Of a stretch of DNA of 64,000 nucleotides, positions 8,815 to 18,376 are shown one piece after another. This DNA is from Nonomuraea ceibae (GTDB lineage: Bacteria > Actinomycetota > Actinomycetes > Streptosporangiales > Streptosporangiaceae), in contig NZ_JAHKRO010000011.1 of assembly GCF_019396325.1 (NCBI RefSeq), positions 1 to 64,000 of the forward strand. The letters run 5' to 3'. A program made the translations under genes and the position numbers. The stretch's first letter is position 1, and the number at the start of each line of letters is the position of its first letter. Below the pieces are notes generated by a model, which was given only the letters and a program-made list of their open reading frames with translations, made no database searches and was not told the DNA's origin.

Positions 8815-9682
8815 GACGCTGGCCGTACCCGTGAGGTCGGGCCGGGCCGACCGGCGGCGCAGGCTGTGGCGGCGCTTCCGGCGGCGGCCGATGCCGATGG
8901 CGGGCCTGGTGCTGGTGGCGGCGTTCCTGCTGCTGGCGCTGGCCGGGCCGCTGGTGACGGGCGATCCGTCGGCGCAGGACTACGCGGCGACGCTGGCTCC
9001 GCCGTCGGGCGCGCACCCGCTGGGCACCGACGACCTGGGCCGCGACGCGCTGGCCAGGATCGCGCACGGCGCGCAGGTGTCGCTCCAGGCGGGCGTGCTG
9101 TCGACGCTGCTGGCGATGGTGATCGGCATCCCGATCGGGCTGGTGGCCGGGTTCTACCGGCGCTGGCTGGACCCGGTCGTGATGCGGCTGGTGGACGTGA
9201 CGCTGGCGTTCCCGTTCCTGGTGTTCGCGGTCGGCCTGGCCGCGATCATCGGGCCGTCGCTCAAGGGCGTGGTGCTCGCGCTGGGCTTCTCCCAGCTTCC
9301 GGCGATCATCCGGATCACCCGGGGCGAGGTGCTGGCGATCCGCGAGATGGACTACGTCGCCGCGGCCATCGCCGACGGCGCGGGCGACCGGCACATCCTG
9401 TTCCGTTACGTGCTGCCGAACTGCGCCAACCCGCTGATCGTGCAGGCCACGGTGGCGATCCCGGCGGCGATCATCGGCGAGTCGACGCTGTCGTTCCTGG
9501 GCCTGGGCGTGCAGCCGCCGACCCCGTCGTGGGGCGTCATGCTCACCACCGCCCAGCAGTACCTGGACGTCGCGCCCTGGCTGGCCATCTGGCCCGGCGT
9601 GATGATCGCGCTGGCCACGCTCGGCTTCAACCTGCTGGGCGACGGGCTGCGTGACGTGCTCGACCCGAGGAGCGGCAGATGA
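8807..9682 (+). CDS. Peptide-type ABC transporter, permease C
   Basis: A 291-residue DppC-class permease. A basic N-terminal tail ([17 protein letters not shown]) precedes the first helix, then [16 protein letters not shown] and the ATPase-contact loop ([17 protein letters not shown]) are seen, ending with VLDPRSGR. These are family hallmarks. It overlaps both neighbours by four to eight bases and should form a heterodimer with the preceding permease. Confidence 0.92.
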   Translation: MAETLAVPVRSGRADRRRRLWRRFRRRPMPMAGLVLVAAFLLLALAGPLVTGDPSAQDYAATLAPPSGAHPLGTDDLGRDALARIAHGAQVSLQAGVLSTLLAMVIGIPIGLVAGFYRRWLDPVVMRLVDVTLAFPFLVFAVGLAAIIGPSLKGVVLALGFSQLPAIIRITRGEVLAIREMDYVAAAIADGAGDRHILFRYVLPNCANPLIVQATVAIPAAIIGESTLSFLGLGVQPPTPSWGVMLTTAQQYLDVAPWLAIWPGVMIALATLGFNLLGDGLRDVLDPRSGR

Positions 9683-10644
9683 GCCTGCTGGAGATCACCG
9701 ACCTGGCCGTGCACTTCGACACCGAGGACGGCCTGGTCCAGGCGGTCAGGGACATCTCACTCACGCTGGAGGAGGGCGAGATCCTGGCGCTGTGCGGCGA
9801 GTCGGGCTGCGGCAAGTCGGTCACCGCGATGTCGGTGCCCAGGCTGCTGCCGCCCGGCACGACGAAGCTCAGCGGCTCGATCAGGCTGGACGGCCGCGAG
9901 CTGACCACGCTGCCCGAGCCGGAGCTGCGCAAGGTGCGCGGCAAGGACGTGTCCGTCGTCTTCCAGGAGCCGATGACCTCGCTCAACCCGTCGTTCACGG
10001 TCGGCTACCAGATCGCCGAGGTCCTGCGCAGGCACGAGAAGCTGTCGCGCCGGGCCGCCATGGACCGCGCGGTCGAGCTGCTGGAGCTCGTCGGCATCCC
10101 GGCGCCGCGCCGCCGCGTCAAGGAGTATCCGCACCAGCTCTCCGGCGGCATGCGGCAGCGCGTGATGATCGCGATCGCGGTGGCGTGCTCGCCGCGTGTG
10201 CTCATCGCCGACGAGCCGACGACCGCGCTGGACGTGACGATCCAGGCGGGCGTCCTGGACGTCTTCCGCGACCTGCGCGACCGGCTCGGCACCGCGATCA
10301 TCCTGATCACGCACGACCTCGGCGTCGTCGCCGACATCGCCGACCGGGCCGTGGTCATGTACGCGGGCCGCGCCGTCGAGCAGGCGCCCGTGGCCGAGCT
10401 GTTCGCCCGGCCCCGGCACCCGTACACGCTGGGCCTGATGAAGGCGCTGCCGTCGGCGGCGGTGAACGGGCGGCTGGCGGAGATCCCCGGCATGGTCCCC
10501 TCGCCGATGTCCGACCCGGACGAGTGCGCGTTCCGGGCGCGCTGCCCGCGCGCCCAGGACGACTGCGCCACCTCCAGGCCCCCTCTGGTACGGCAGGCGG
10601 CCGGCCACCTGGCGGCCTGCTTCCACCCTGGAGAGCAGCCATGA
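9679..10644 (+). CDS. Peptide-type ABC transporter, ATPase D
   Basis: A 321-residue ATPase: Walker [12 protein letters not shown]-loop in [12 protein letters not shown], signature LSGGMRQRV, Walker [14 protein letters not shown], switch ITHDLGVV. The C-terminal oligopeptide-transporter extension is present ([13 protein letters not shown] and the Cys-containing [15 protein letters not shown]). ATGA overlaps join it to both neighbours. It works with the second ATPase on the cytoplasmic face of the two permeases. Confidence 0.92.
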   Translation: MSLLEITDLAVHFDTEDGLVQAVRDISLTLEEGEILALCGESGCGKSVTAMSVPRLLPPGTTKLSGSIRLDGRELTTLPEPELRKVRGKDVSVVFQEPMTSLNPSFTVGYQIAEVLRRHEKLSRRAAMDRAVELLELVGIPAPRRRVKEYPHQLSGGMRQRVMIAIAVACSPRVLIADEPTTALDVTIQAGVLDVFRDLRDRLGTAIILITHDLGVVADIADRAVVMYAGRAVEQAPVAELFARPRHPYTLGLMKALPSAAVNGRLAEIPGMVPSPMSDPDECAFRARCPRAQDDCATSRPPLVRQAAGHLAACFHPGEQP

Positions 10645-11618
10645 CCGAACCCGTACTGAAGATCGACGACCTGGTCATGCACTATGGCCAGGTGCGCGCG
10701 GTGGACGGCCTGTCGCTGGAGATCGGCAAGGGCGAGGTGCTCGGCCTGGTCGGCGAGTCCGGCAGCGGCAAGTCCACCGTCGGCAAGTGCGTGCTGCGGC
10801 TGATCGAGCCCACGTCGGGCCGGATCAGCCTGAGCGGCACCGACATCACGCACCTGTCGCGGCGCTCGATGCGCCCGCTGCGCCGGGACGTGCACATGGT
10901 GTTCCAGGACCCGTTCTCGTCGCTGAACCCGCGCTTCACGATCGAGCAGATCGTCGGCGAGCCGCTGATCCACCACAAGGCGGTGGCCAGGCGGGAGGTG
11001 AGCTGCCGGGTCGCGCAGATGCTGGAGCAGGTGGGGCTGCGGCCGGAGATGGCCACCCGGTTCCCGCACGAGCTGTCGGGCGGGCAGCGGCAGCGGGTCG
11101 GGCTGGCCCGCGCGCTGATCCTCAACCCGAAGCTGGTCGTGGCCGACGAGCCGGTGTCGGCGCTGGACGTGTCGGTGCAGGCGTCGGTGCTCAACCTGAT
11201 CACCGACCTGCAGCGGGAGCTGGGCTTCTCCTGCCTGTTCATCACGCACGACCTGTCGGTGGTGGAGTTCCTGGCCGACCGGATCGCGGTCATGTACCTG
11301 GGCAGGATCGTCGAGTCGGGGCCGACGGCGCGGCTGTTCGCCGAGCCGCGCCACCCGTACACGCAGGCGCTGCTGTCGGCGGCGCCGGTCGCCGACCCGG
11401 CCAGGCAGCGCGAGCGGCGGCGGATCGTGCTGGGCGGCGACGTGCCGAGCCCGGTGGACCCGCCGTCCGGCTGCCGCTTCCACACCCGGTGCCCGCTGGC
11501 GTTCGACGAGTGCCGCACCCGCGAGCCCGAGCTGGCCGACCCGCGCACGGGCGGCCACCCGGCCGCCTGCCACCTCGTCACGGCGGACCGCCTCCCCGAC
11601 GCGGCCGCCGCCTCATGA
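10641..11618 (+). CDS. Peptide-type ABC transporter, ATPase F
   Basis: A 325-residue ATPase partnering the preceding one: Walker [21 protein letters not shown], signature [10 protein letters not shown], Walker [14 protein letters not shown], and the peptide-transporter tail [12 protein letters not shown] with [15 protein letters not shown] choose the ATG at 10641 because it overlaps the previous stop (ATGA) and gives the expected family length; a longer open frame upstream is out-of-frame read-through of the preceding ATPase. Its stop overlaps the start of the transferase gene. Confidence 0.92.
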   Translation: MTEPVLKIDDLVMHYGQVRAVDGLSLEIGKGEVLGLVGESGSGKSTVGKCVLRLIEPTSGRISLSGTDITHLSRRSMRPLRRDVHMVFQDPFSSLNPRFTIEQIVGEPLIHHKAVARREVSCRVAQMLEQVGLRPEMATRFPHELSGGQRQRVGLARALILNPKLVVADEPVSALDVSVQASVLNLITDLQRELGFSCLFITHDLSVVEFLADRIAVMYLGRIVESGPTARLFAEPRHPYTQALLSAAPVADPARQRERRRIVLGGDVPSPVDPPSGCRFHTRCPLAFDECRTREPELADPRTGGHPAACHLVTADRLPDAAAAS

Positions 11619-13462
11619 AAGGACCGCACTTGTTCACCACGAGGCCCGAGCTGACGGGCGACTTCGGCATGGTGGCCAGCACGCACTGGCTGGCCTCCGC
11701 GACGGGCATGGGCGTGCTGGAGCGCGGCGGCAACGCGTTCGACGCGGCGGTGGCGGCCGGGTTCGTGCTGCAGGTGGCCGAGCCGCACCTGAACGGGCCG
11801 GCCGGCGAGGTGCCGATCCTGCTGTGGAGCGAGGCCGACCAGCGCGTGTCCACCGTGTGCGGGCAGGGCGTGGCCCCGGCCGCCGCGACGCTGGAGCGCT
11901 TCGCCGAGCTGGGCCTGGACGTGGTGCCGGGCACCGGGCTGCTCGCGGCCACGGTGCCGGGCGCGTTCGGCGGCTGGATGCTCATGCTGGAGCGGTGGGG
12001 CACCTGGAAGCTGGCCGACGTGCTGGCCCCGGCGATCCACTACGCCGAGCGCGGGGTGCCGGTGCTGGAGCGGATCGCCACCACGATCGCCACCGTCAAG
12101 GAGCTGTTCACCGACGAGTGGACGACGTCGGCGGCCACCTGGCTGCCCGGCGGCGACGTGCCCGCGCCGGGCTCGAAGCTGGCCAACCCGGTGCTGGCCG
12201 CCACCTACCGGCGGATCGTGGCCGAGGCCGAGGCCGCGTCGGCCTCCCGCGAGGGCCAGCTCCAGGCCGCCCGCCGCGCCTGGTACGAGGGGTTCGTGGC
12301 GGAGGCGATCGCCGAGTTCAGCGCCACCACCTCCTGGCTGGACACCTCCGGCGAGCGGCACGGCGGCCTGCTCACCGGCGACGACCTGGCCTCCTGGTCG
12401 GCGTCGGTGGAGGAGCCGGTCACCTTCGACTACCACGGGCACACCGTGTGCAAGACCGGGCCGTGGGGCCAGGGGCCGGTGTTCCTGCAGCAGCTCGCGC
12501 TGCTGTCCGGGTACGACCTGACCGGCATGGGCGTGCTGAGCGCTGATTACGTGCACACCGTGACCGAGGCGGCCAAGCTGGCCTTCGCCGACCGCGAGGC
12601 CTGGTACGGCGACACCGACGTGCCTCTGGCCGACCTGCTGTCCGAGCCGTACAACGCCGGGCGGCGCGCGCTCATCGGCGACACCGCCAGCCTGGAGCTG
12701 CGGCCCGGCTCCCCCGGCGGGCGCGAGCCCCGGCTGCCGGTGCTGCCCTCGGCCGGCGCCGCCGGTCCGGCGCCCGGCGCTTCCGGGCGGCGGGCCGGGG
12801 TGGGCGAGCCGACCGTGAGCAGGCTCGTCGTCCCGGCCGAGGACACCGGCGACGAGATCGTCAGCTCCGACGGCGCCGTGCGCGGCGACACCTGCCACGT
12901 CGACGTCGTCGACCGGCACGGCAACATGGTGTCGGCCACGCCGAGCGGCGGCTGGCTGCAGAGCTCGCCGGTCATCCCGTCGCTGGGCTTCGGCCTGGGC
13001 ACCCGGGCGCAGATGTTCTGGCTGCAGGAGGGGCTGCCCGCCTCGCTGCGGCCGGGGGCGCGCCCGCGCACGACGCTGTCGCCGTCGTTCGCGCTGCGTG
13101 ACGGCCGGCCGTGGCTGGCGTTCGGCACGCCGGGCGGCGACCAGCAGGACCAGTGGAGCGTCAACCTGTTCCTGGCGCTGGTCCACGGCGGCCTGAACCT
13201 CCAGGAGGCCATCGACGCCCCGACGTTCCACACCGAGCACTTCCCCAGTTCGTTCTTCCCGCGCGGCTCCCGGCCGGGGGTCGTGCACGTGGAGGAGCGG
13301 CTGGACCCGGCGGTCGTGGCGGAGCTGCGGCGGCGCGGGCACGAGGTCGAGGTGCAGGGGCCGTGGTCGCTCGGCCGCCTCAGCGCGGTGGCCCGGGACG
13401 GCGGCTTCCTGAAGGCCGGCGCGAACCCGCGCGGCGCCCAGGGCTACGCGGTCGGCCGTTGA
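11615..13462 (+). CDS. ggt: Gamma-glutamyltransferase family protein
   Basis: A 615-residue Ntn-hydrolase of the GGT family. The family self-cleaves before a Thr that becomes the nucleophile; here this is Thr at about residue 426 in [19 protein letters not shown], followed by TPSGGW. The N-terminal half shows [12 protein letters not shown] and VPGAFGGW; the C-terminal half PRTTLSPSF and [12 protein letters not shown] replaces the more usual TTH. No signal peptide is seen, so it should be cytoplasmic and act on imported substrate, unlike many bacterial GGTs. The ATG overlaps the ATPase stop. It could also be a cephalosporin-acylase-like relative, which sequence alone cannot exclude. Confidence 0.88.
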   Translation: MKGPHLFTTRPELTGDFGMVASTHWLASATGMGVLERGGNAFDAAVAAGFVLQVAEPHLNGPAGEVPILLWSEADQRVSTVCGQGVAPAAATLERFAELGLDVVPGTGLLAATVPGAFGGWMLMLERWGTWKLADVLAPAIHYAERGVPVLERIATTIATVKELFTDEWTTSAATWLPGGDVPAPGSKLANPVLAATYRRIVAEAEAASASREGQLQAARRAWYEGFVAEAIAEFSATTSWLDTSGERHGGLLTGDDLASWSASVEEPVTFDYHGHTVCKTGPWGQGPVFLQQLALLSGYDLTGMGVLSADYVHTVTEAAKLAFADREAWYGDTDVPLADLLSEPYNAGRRALIGDTASLELRPGSPGGREPRLPVLPSAGAAGPAPGASGRRAGVGEPTVSRLVVPAEDTGDEIVSSDGAVRGDTCHVDVVDRHGNMVSATPSGGWLQSSPVIPSLGFGLGTRAQMFWLQEGLPASLRPGARPRTTLSPSFALRDGRPWLAFGTPGGDQQDQWSVNLFLALVHGGLNLQEAIDAPTFHTEHFPSSFFPRGSRPGVVHVEERLDPAVVAELRRRGHEVEVQGPWSLGRLSAVARDGGFLKAGANPRGAQGYAVGR

Positions 13463-13527
13463 CCGTTCCCTTCTCCACTGGTTCTCCCCGTTTCCCCAGC
13501 AGCGGGATCCGCACGTAAGGAGTTCGC

Positions 13528-14277
13528 ATGATCCCGCTGGGTGACGTCCTGTTCCTGGCCGGGGCCGGTCTGCTGGCCGGCGTGGTGAACGCGCTCGCCG
13601 GAGGCGGCACGCTGGTCTCGTTCCCGGCGCTGATGGCGCTCGGCTACCCGGGGGTGACCGCCACGGTGACGAACGCGGTGGCGCTGTGGCCCGGCTACCT
13701 CGGCGGGGCCTTCGGCTACCGCGCCGAGCTGCGCGGGCGGCGGCGCCGGGCGGCCGGGCTGGCGGGGGTGGCGGTGCTGGGCGCGGTCGCGGGCAGCGCG
13801 CTGCTGCTGAACACGCCGGGCGACACGTTCGAGGCGCTGGTGCCGTGGCTGGTGGCCTTCGCCAGCCTGGCGCTGCTGGCCCAGCCGTGGCTGCGCAAGC
13901 GGTTCGGCGGCGGCGACGGGGAGCGGCCCAGCAGGCTCGTGTACGCCGGGGTGTTCCTCGGCGGCTGCTACGGCGCCTACTTCAACGGCGGCATGGGCGT
14001 GCTGCTGCTGGCGGTGCTCGGCATGTTCCTGCACGACCACCTCCAGCGGGTCAACGCCGTGCGCGCGGTGCTGTCGCTGGCGATCTGCACGGTGTCGGTG
14101 GTGGCGTTCGCGCTGTTCGGGCCGGTCGAGTGGACGGCGGTGGCGGTCATCGCGCCGGCGAGCCTGGCGGGCGGCCTGCTGGGCACCCGCCTGGCCCGCC
14201 TCATGTCACCGGCGGTGCTGCGCGGCGTCGTGGTCGTCTTCGGGCTGGGCGTCGCGATGGCGCTCGCCCTGCGCTGA
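13528..14277 (+). CDS. TauE/SafE family anion exporter
   Basis: A 249-residue membrane protein with about eight helices. It carries the two family signatures: GVVNALAGGGTLVSFPAL at the N-terminus and GGCYGAYFNGGMGVLLLAVL near the middle. Members export sulfite or organosulfonates. GGAG lies seven bases before the ATG. It follows the ggt gene by 65 bases on the same strand; next to a thiol-peptide uptake and cleavage set it could remove excess sulfur from cysteine breakdown. That link is inference. Confidence 0.85.
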   Translation: MIPLGDVLFLAGAGLLAGVVNALAGGGTLVSFPALMALGYPGVTATVTNAVALWPGYLGGAFGYRAELRGRRRRAAGLAGVAVLGAVAGSALLLNTPGDTFEALVPWLVAFASLALLAQPWLRKRFGGGDGERPSRLVYAGVFLGGCYGAYFNGGMGVLLLAVLGMFLHDHLQRVNAVRAVLSLAICTVSVVAFALFGPVEWTAVAVIAPASLAGGLLGTRLARLMSPAVLRGVVVVFGLGVAMALALR

Positions 14278-14302
14278 CCTGCGCCGACTGAGCCGACCCG
14301 GG

Positions 14303-15388
14303 TCAGGCGACGGTTGCCTCGATGAGGTCGTCCACCACCTCCGCCAGGTCGTGGCCCCGGGCGTGCACCCGGCGCTGCCGCGCCGCCCCGGACCCCTTGC
14401 GGAGCAGCCGGTCCAGCCCCTCCTCGACGAACGGCAGGTCACCGGCCTCCGCCAGGGCGTGCCGTACGTGGTCGAGCAGGCGGCCGACCAGCACCGGGGC
14501 GGGCACGAGCGTGCCGTGCCGCACGTCCAGGCTGTCGCCCGCGAGCCCGTCGCGGGCGGCGCGCCAGTAGGCGGCGCGCAGCACCTCGCCGGGAACGGGC
14601 AGCCCGCGGTCGCCGCGCGCCACGGCGGCCAGCGCCGTGACGACGAGGCCGCGGACCAGGCCGATGATGGTGAGGCTGTCGCTCACGTCGAGCGGCACGT
14701 CGGCGACGCGCACCTCGACCGTCGGCAGCTTGGGCGAGGGCCTGGCGTCCCAGAAGACCGTCTTCGGGTCCATCAGCGCCCCCGACTCCGCCAGCGCCCG
14801 CAGCGCCAGCTCGTAGTCGGCGAACGTCGGGAAGTACGGCGGCGCGCCCGACACCGGCCAGCGCCCCCACGAGATGACCCGCCAGGAGGCGTAGCCGGTG
14901 TCGCGGCCGACGAAGAACGGCGAGTTGGCGGCCAGCGCGATGAGGGTGGGCAGCCAGGGGCGCAGATGGTTGCCCACGTAGACGGCGTGCTCCTCGTCGG
15001 GCACGTCCACGTGCACGTGCAGGGCGCAGATGCTGATCTCGTCCTGTAACGCGCGGTAGAGGACGCGGCCCTGTTCGTAGCGCGCGTCCTCGGTCAGCGG
15101 CGGCGGCATGACGTTGCCGAGCACGGGGATGCCGCTGGCCACGACGGCCAGCCCGCACGAGCGGGCCGCCCCGGCCACCTCCTTGCGCGCGGCGCGCAGC
15201 TGTGTGCCCAGCTCGGTTAGGTCCGCGGACGGCGCTGTCCGGGCCTCCACCTGGAATCGGGTGATCTCGTGCGCCACGTCGAGCATGTCCGTGGCGGCGG
15301 CCAGCACGTCGGCCGCCCGGGGAGTGACGTGGCGGGTGCGGGGATCGACGACGAGGTACTCCTCCTCGATCCCGATCAACGGAACCAT
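14303..15388 (-). CDS. GCS2-family carboxylate-amine ligase (glutamate-cysteine ligase-like)
   Basis: A 361-residue ATP-dependent ligase of the GCS2/YbdK type. It begins IGIEEEYLVVDPRTR (metal/glutamate-binding EEE), then has LHVHVDVPDEEHAVYVGNHL, LIALAANSPFF and TVEVRVADVPLDVSD, all family features. Known members make gamma-glutamylcysteine (EgtA in ergothioneine synthesis) or related amides; which amine is used is unclear. GTG 15394 is possible, but GAGG seven bases before the ATG at 15388 decides that start. It is convergent with the TauE gene and stands 80 bases downstream of the E2 gene on the same strand. Confidence 0.85.
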   Translation of the reverse strand: MVPLIGIEEEYLVVDPRTRHVTPRAADVLAAATDMLDVAHEITRFQVEARTAPSADLTELGTQLRAARKEVAGAARSCGLAVVASGIPVLGNVMPPPLTEDARYEQGRVLYRALQDEISICALHVHVDVPDEEHAVYVGNHLRPWLPTLIALAANSPFFVGRDTGYASWRVISWGRWPVSGAPPYFPTFADYELALRALAESGALMDPKTVFWDARPSPKLPTVEVRVADVPLDVSDSLTIIGLVRGLVVTALAAVARGDRGLPVPGEVLRAAYWRAARDGLAGDSLDVRHGTLVPAPVLVGRLLDHVRHALAEAGDLPFVEEGLDRLLRKGSGAARQRRVHARGHDLAEVVDDLIEATVA

Positions 15389-15469
15389 GCCCACACCTCG
15401 CAGGGGAAGTCAGGAGCCTCCTTACTGTTTGTGCCCGTGCAGTGTCGGCGGGAAAAGTATGTGGGCAAA

Positions 15470-16504
15470 CTAGCCTTCGATAGCGCTTTTCAGCGCGGCC
15501 ATGAACAGCGCCGCGTCACGCCCGTTGACCAGCCGGTGGTCGTAGGCGAGCCCGATGTGCGCGACGGTGCCGTCGGACGGCCCGGTGACGGCCAGCGCGC
15601 ACGCGGTGCCCGGGAAGACGAACGGCACGGCCAGCACGACGTCGCCCTCGGTGTGCAGGGTGACGACGAAGTTGGCGCCGGCCAGGTCGGCCTCCTTGAA
15701 GTCGCCGGACGCGGCGGCCAGGCGGTGCTTCATCAGCGCGGTGGCGATCTCCTTGAGCGGGCGGCGGGCCGCGTCGCGCACGACCGGCACGTACAGGCCC
15801 TCCCCCACGTCGAGGGTGACGCCGATGTTCGGCTCGTCGGAGAGCAGCGCGTGCGTGCCCTCGTAGGTGGCGAAGAACAGCGGGTGCTTCTCGTGCAGCC
15901 CGGCCACCGCCTGGACGAACAGCTCGGCGAGCCCGACGGGCCTGCGCACCTCGCGGGTGGCCGCCTCGGCCCGCTTGAGCGCGGGGCCGAGGTCCATCCT
16001 GACGACCAGGTAGGCGGCCGGGATGCTCTGGTGGGACAGCTCCACGGCCCTGGCCACGGCCCGCTGGACGCGGGGCAGCTCGCGGCGGGCGGGGCCGTCG
16101 AGGAGGCGTTCGACGTCGGCCCGCCGGACCACGTCGACGCCGAGCCCGGCGAGCTGCTCGGCGGTGATGCCGTGCTCGTCGGCGAACGCCTGCGCGGGGG
16201 CGGTGACGAGCGGCCCGGCCTGCGACGCCGCGCTCGCCGCAGGGGCGGTAGCGGGCGCCGGCTCGGCGGCGGGCTCGTCGCCGATCGTCGCCAGCAGCTC
16301 GCCGGGGCGGCACCAGGTGCCCGGCTTGACCGCGTGGCGCAGCGTGCCGGTGGCGTCGGCGGGCAGCTCCTCGGCCGCCTTGGACGTCTCCACCACGGCG
16401 ACGGCGTCGTCCTCGTGCACCGGCGTGCCGTCGGGGACGAGCCACTCGACCAGCAGGTACTCGGTGTCGTTGTTGTTCAGCTTGGGCAGGCGCAGCTCAG
16501 CCAC
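15470..16504 (-). CDS. 2-oxoacid dehydrogenase E2-like acyltransferase with altered active site
   Basis: A 344-residue E2 protein. A lipoyl domain lies at residues 1-78, with the lipoyl Lys in VETSKAAEELP. A peripheral subunit-binding domain follows a short Ala/Pro linker (AFADEHGITAEQLAGLGVD), then the acyltransferase core to the end. The catalytic motif reads DHRLVNG where the family has DHRxxDG, so the catalytic Asp is Asn. It is the last gene of a five-gene overlapping operon after E1-alpha and E1-beta (start overlaps E1-beta by eight bases). No E3 gene is present in the window. It may pass an acyl or hydroxyacyl unit to a carrier protein rather than to CoA; that is a hypothesis from context. 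Confidence 0.85.
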   Translation of the reverse strand: MAELRLPKLNNNDTEYLLVEWLVPDGTPVHEDDAVAVVETSKAAEELPADATGTLRHAVKPGTWCRPGELLATIGDEPAAEPAPATAPAASAASQAGPLVTAPAQAFADEHGITAEQLAGLGVDVVRRADVERLLDGPARRELPRVQRAVARAVELSHQSIPAAYLVVRMDLGPALKRAEAATREVRRPVGLAELFVQAVAGLHEKHPLFFATYEGTHALLSDEPNIGVTLDVGEGLYVPVVRDAARRPLKEIATALMKHRLAAASGDFKEADLAGANFVVTLHTEGDVVLAVPFVFPGTACALAVTGPSDGTVAHIGLAYDHRLVNGRDAALFMAALKSAIEG

Positions 16505-17462
16505 GGACGACCTTCCTGATCACGCGGTGGATGTCGGCCTCGTCCACCAGCACCTCGCGCTCCAGGTGGGAGGCCGTGGGGATGACGGAGCCGGCGGAGT
16601 GGACGAGCGTCACCGGTCCGGCCAGCCGGTCCCAGTGCCGCTGGTGGACGTGGTGCGCGACCTCCGCGCCCCAGGTGCCTCCGGCCGTGCTCTCCTCCAC
16701 CACGAACACGTGCCGGGCCGCGGGCACCTCCACGTCGAAGGGGTAGAGCCGCGACGGCACCAGCAGCGTGCAGCCGATCTCGTCCTCCAGGAGCAGCGAG
16801 CGCATCGCCGCCACCACCCGGTGCGCCACGCCGCCCGGCGCGACGATCACGCAGTCGGGCGTGTCGTCCAGGAACACCCGGGCCACCCCGCCGGCCACCT
16901 CGACCGAGAAGGGCGCGTCCACCTGGTGCATCTGCCGCGTGTAGAGCACCTTGTCCTCGAACAGCACGCACGGCTCGGCGCGTGCCAGCATCTCCTCGAA
17001 CACGGCGAGGTTGTCGTGGAAGGGCGACATCTCGTACAGCGCCAGTCCCGGGATGCCGATGAAGTGCTTCTGCAGGCTCTGGCTGTGCGTGGGCCCGTAG
17101 CCGCGCCCGCCGCCCATCGGGCAGCGCACCACCATCCGCATCGGCACCGTCTCGCCGTACATGGACACGGACTTGGCGGCGAAGTTGAGGAGCTGGTCGA
17201 AGGCCAGCGCGGCGAAGTCGCCGAACATGATCTCGACGATCGCCCGGTCGCCCGCCAGCGCCAGCCCGGCGGCCACGCCGGTGATCGCGCCCTCGCTGAT
17301 CGGCGTGGACAGCACCCGCTTGGGGAACGCCGTCGACAGCCCCTTGGTGATCTTGAAGGCGCCGCCGTACGGGTCGAGGACGTCCTCGCCCAGCAGGTAG
17401 AGGTCCTGCTGCCGGTCCATCACCGCGTGCAGCGCCGCGTTCAGGTTCTCCGCGACCCTCAT
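16497..17462 (-). CDS. 2-oxoacid dehydrogenase E1 beta subunit
   Basis: A 321-residue E1-beta: MRVAENLNAALHAVMDRQQD, GEDVLDPYGGAFKITKGL, TPISEGAITGVAAGLAL, GGGRGYGPTHSQSLQKHF and the C-terminal transketolase domain with EESTAGGTWGAEV. I choose the ATG at 17462, which overlaps the E1-alpha stop (ATGA), rather than the GTG 12 bases upstream. With E1-alpha it should form the thiamine-diphosphate heterotetramer that decarboxylates a 2-oxoacid, or takes a two-carbon unit from a ketose, and loads the E2 lipoyl arm. Confidence 0.9.
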   Translation of the reverse strand: MRVAENLNAALHAVMDRQQDLYLLGEDVLDPYGGAFKITKGLSTAFPKRVLSTPISEGAITGVAAGLALAGDRAIVEIMFGDFAALAFDQLLNFAAKSVSMYGETVPMRMVVRCPMGGGRGYGPTHSQSLQKHFIGIPGLALYEMSPFHDNLAVFEEMLARAEPCVLFEDKVLYTRQMHQVDAPFSVEVAGGVARVFLDDTPDCVIVAPGGVAHRVVAAMRSLLLEDEIGCTLLVPSRLYPFDVEVPAARHVFVVEESTAGGTWGAEVAHHVHQRHWDRLAGPVTLVHSAGSVIPTASHLEREVLVDEADIHRVIRKVVRG

Positions 17463-18376
17463 GCGCGCACCCACCTGGACGGCGGCCGGGCCGCGACCTC
17501 CTCGGCGACGGCGTCGACGTGCTCGCGCGCCTCCCGCTCCAGCCGGCCGACGTGCTCCGGCCGCGCCGCGCGGCAGCGCTCCAGCCAGTCGGCGTCCCTC
17601 GCCTCCTGTACGGCCTGCGCGCTCCTGGTGTCGTCACCCTTGCTGTGCGGGCCCAGGCGGTGCGTGGCGAACTCCACCACGAGCGGGACGCCCTCGCGCA
17701 CCCGCGCGACCGGCGGGGCGAGCCGCCGCCGGATCGCAGGCAGGTCGAACCCCTCGACGCGCTCGTGCGCGATGCCGAACGCCGCCGCCCGGCCCGCGAT
17801 CGTGCCCGCCATGTGGGCCGTCGTGGGCGTGGACTGGGCGATGCCGTTGTGCTCGACGACGACCATCACCGGCAGCCGCCACAGCGCGATCAGGTTGAGG
17901 GCCTCGTACACGGCGCCCTCGCCGAACGTGCCGTCGCCGATGTAGACGCAGGCCAGCGCGCCCGGCTCGGCACGCCGCAGGCGCAGCGCCACCCCGGCGG
18001 CCACCGGCAGGCTTTCGCCCTGCACGCCGGTGGACAGGTAGCGCCCGCGCCGGATGTGCTGGCTGCCGCCCACGCCGTGGCAGATGGCGCCCTCCCGGCC
18101 CATGATCTCGGCCAGCAGGCCGTGCGGGTCGCGGAAGCGGGCCAGGTAGTGGCCGTGGCCCCGGTGGTTGCTGAAGACGTGGTCGGCCGGGCCGAGCAGC
18201 GGCTCCAGGGCCACGGGCACGTACTCCTGGCCGAGGCAGGTGTGCGTGGTGCCGTTGAGCCGCCCCTCGCCGAACAGGTCGAGCAGCTTGAGCTCGAAGG
18301 CCCGGATGGTGAGCATGAGCGACAGGTCGGCGTCGTCCAGGATGGGCCCGGCGGCCCGTTCGAGGAGCGAGGTCAC
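17459..18376 (-). CDS. 2-oxoacid dehydrogenase E1 alpha subunit
   Basis: A 305-residue E1-alpha. The thiamine-diphosphate motif is intact: IGDGTFGEGAVYEALNLIAL ending in VVVEHNG. Other family segments are LGQEYVPVALEPLL, FSNHRGHGHYLAR, EGAICHGVGGSQHI and HRLGPHSKGDDTR. It resembles the acetoin/branched-chain type. The GTG at 18376 overlaps the previous stop as GTGA; AGGAG abuts the GTG with no spacer, so initiation probably depends on translation of the upstream C-PCP gene. The true start could be slightly downstream. Confidence 0.88.
   Translation of the reverse strand: MTSLLERAAGPILDDADLSLMLTIRAFELKLLDLFGEGRLNGTTHTCLGQEYVPVALEPLLGPADHVFSNHRGHGHYLARFRDPHGLLAEIMGREGAICHGVGGSQHIRRGRYLSTGVQGESLPVAAGVALRLRRAEPGALACVYIGDGTFGEGAVYEALNLIALWRLPVMVVVEHNGIAQSTPTTAHMAGTIAGRAAAFGIAHERVEGFDLPAIRRRLAPPVARVREGVPLVVEFATHRLGPHSKGDDTRSAQAVQEARDADWLERCRAARPEHVGRLEREAREHVDAVAEEVAARPPSRWVRA

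Noticed and set aside
14295..14304. GACCCGGGTC palindrome between convergent TauE and GCS2 genes
   Set aside because: Only ten bases, no T-run or loop; too short to call a terminator in this composition.
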